From Climacium dendroides (taxonomy: Eukaryota; Streptophyta; Bryopsida; Hypnales; Climaciaceae), in the NCBI GenBank assembly GCA_950106755.1, contig CATNNA010000001.1, positions 2,046,001 through 2,110,000 of the forward strand: DNA of 64,000 nucleotides, in the 5' to 3' direction. The notes beneath the pieces are model-generated. The model had not been told where the DNA came from, searched no databases, and worked only from the letters and a program-made list of their open reading frames with translations. Positions 63,701-64,000 of this stretch are shown piece after piece (within the stretch, counting starts at the first letter, position 1; the number at the start of each line of letters is the position of its first letter). Both the position numbers and the translations under genes were made by a program.

Positions 63701-64000
63701 TTGCAAATGTTCAAAATACTTAGGAATCATGGAAAAACTTAATTTTAAGACAACCCTATTGCTTTCCTACACTGTCTTCTTCATTTGAACGAGATTTCAA
63801 AACAAACACTCGGAAAATCATGCTGTATTGAATACAAACCAAAACCAATAAACTATATCGGTTTGACGTGGAAGCATGTCCAAAAAGAAAACACACAAGT
63901 TGCAAATGTTCAAAATACTTAGGAATCATGGAAAAACTTAATTTTAAGACAACCCTATTGCTTTCCTACACTGTCTTCTTCATTTGAAATGGATTTCAAA
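60791..64000 (+). repeat. 4-, 6- and 8-monomer HOR variants in family B
   Basis: The 'tcatttgaacgag' monomer falls at about 60,816, 61,608, 62,796 and 63,192, intervals of 792, 1,188 and 396 bp (two, three and one dimer). The 'aatacaaactaaaac' marker falls at 60,473, 61,265 and 62,453 with the same 792 and 1,188 spacing. The 'catttggaatgg' monomer returns 1,584 bp apart (about 62,001 and 63,585). Period lengths are multiples of the 396-bp dimer. Private changes include 'cacagaagttgc' (about 62,110) and 'taagagaaccc' (about 62,560). The last full monomer begins a new irregular order near 63,790. Confidence 0.82.

Larger units (their letters stand above)
1..64000 (+). repeat. Satellite DNA array, 198-199 bp monomer, whole window
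   Basis: The entire window is one uninterrupted head-to-tail array. Landmarks such as 'aagacaaccc', 'ttgcaaatgttcaaaata' and 'catggaaaaactt' recur every 198 or 199 bases, always in the same orientation; early monomer starts fall near 199, 397, 595 and 794. About 320 monomers are present and no unique sequence, transposon or gene breaks the series. Base composition is AT-rich. From general knowledge, megabase arrays of about 150-200 bp monomers with higher-order structure are typical of eukaryotic centromeres and pericentromeres; that this one is centromeric is inference. I do not recognise the family. The orientation given is arbitrary. It could instead be a subtelomeric or heterochromatic-knob satellite. 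Confidence 0.97.
52343..64000 (+). repeat. Family B satellite subarray, 396-bp dimer organisation
   Basis: Monomers are 198 bp and carry 'attgaatacaaac' or 'attgaatagaaac', 'gacgtggaagcatgtcc', and lack the 'aacgtaaca' of family A. Two monomer types alternate: one with 'gtccaagaacaaaac' and one with 'gtccaaaaagaaaac' (or 'gtccagaaagaaaac'). The alternation holds through nearly sixty monomers and fails only near 59,126, 60,118 and 63,883, where two of the second type are adjacent. Sub-variants are 'caaacactcgg', 'caaatactttaaaa', 'tttaaagatc', 'atattttgagaatc', 'gggatttccaaac' and 'gggatttcaacac'. The subarray continues past the window edge. Confidence 0.92.

Noticed and set aside
1..64000. 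CRISPR array
   Set aside because: The repeated unit is about 198 bp with no unique spacers between copies; all sequence is repeat.
1..64000. AATAAA and TATA-like strings as polyadenylation signals or promoters
   Set aside because: They occur in most monomers as part of the AT-rich cassette ('ccaataaatt', 'tataaattta') with no associated gene.
1..64000. Transposon or retroelement insertion, LTRs, target-site duplications
   Set aside because: Monomer spacing stays at 198-200 bp throughout and no non-satellite sequence appears. The variant blocks are satellite families, not inserted elements.
1..64000. tRNA, 5S rRNA or other RNA gene embedded in the monomer
   Set aside because: No convincing A-box/B-box pair, cloverleaf or rRNA-like core was visible in the monomer on either strand.
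1..64000. TGACGT in most monomers as a bZIP/CRE-type binding site
   Set aside because: It is part of the ancestral monomer and is lost in whole subtypes ('tttgaagtac', 'tttgaggtac'), so no constraint is evident.
1..64000. Naming the species or a published satellite family
   Set aside because: The monomer did not match any family I can recall with certainty, and monomer length alone is not diagnostic.

Overview
This 64 kb window is entirely tandem satellite DNA. From the first base to the last it is a head-to-tail, single-orientation array of an AT-rich monomer of about 198-199 bp, roughly 320 copies. I found no protein-coding gene, RNA gene, transposon, or unique sequence interrupting it. 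Array size, monomer length, AT-richness and nested higher-order repeats (HORs) fit a centromeric or pericentromeric satellite of a eukaryote, probably from a long-read assembly. I do not recognise the satellite family and cannot name the species or decide plant versus animal from the sequence.

Two related monomer families occupy the window. Family A (about 1-52,340) typically carries 'gtgcaagcatgccc', 'aaaaacgtaaca' and 'tttaatagaaccc'. Family B (about 52,343-64,000, plus an island at about 50,359-50,905) carries 'gtggaagcatgtcc', 'attgaatacaaac', and 'aagaacaaaaca' or 'aaaaagaaaaca'. Monomer length depends on a short variable cassette: 'aaatttatatggg' gives 199 bp, 'aaattatatttg' gives 198 bp, and an extra A in 'ggaaaaaattt' adds one base. 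B monomers are 198 bp.

Layout: 767-5,138 is a 4-monomer HOR (795 bp) with a 6-mer start and an 8-mer superperiod. 5,139-9,709 is an 11-mer followed by a 12-mer. 8,720-15,878 is an 18-mer (3,579 bp) duplicated in tandem. 15,278-17,715 is another copy of the 11/12-mer block. 17,464-18,831 holds a duplicated 4-mer (797 bp). 18,460-28,800 carries five copies of a 9-monomer core, spaced 2,585, 1,789, 1,789 and 2,585 bp. 28,065-32,880 is a 12-mer (2,384 bp) duplicated. 32,340-35,940 is a 9-mer (1,787 bp) duplicated. 36,945-38,010 is a displaced patch of upstream-type monomers. 40,720-44,190 is a 7-mer (1,390 bp). 44,731-46,900 is a 5-mer (993 bp). 48,926-52,497 is a 1,984-bp-offset duplication that places a short family-B island inside family A. 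52,343-64,000 is family B, built on a strictly alternating 396-bp dimer with 16-, 5-, 4-, 6- and 8-monomer HORs.

Nothing here works together as genes. The biology readable from the window is array evolution by unequal exchange, with several hybrid monomers marking recombination points. Each monomer also has a conserved dyad, which in many family-B monomers overlaps a degenerate CENP-B-box-like sequence. Short open reading frames recur only because the repeat recurs.
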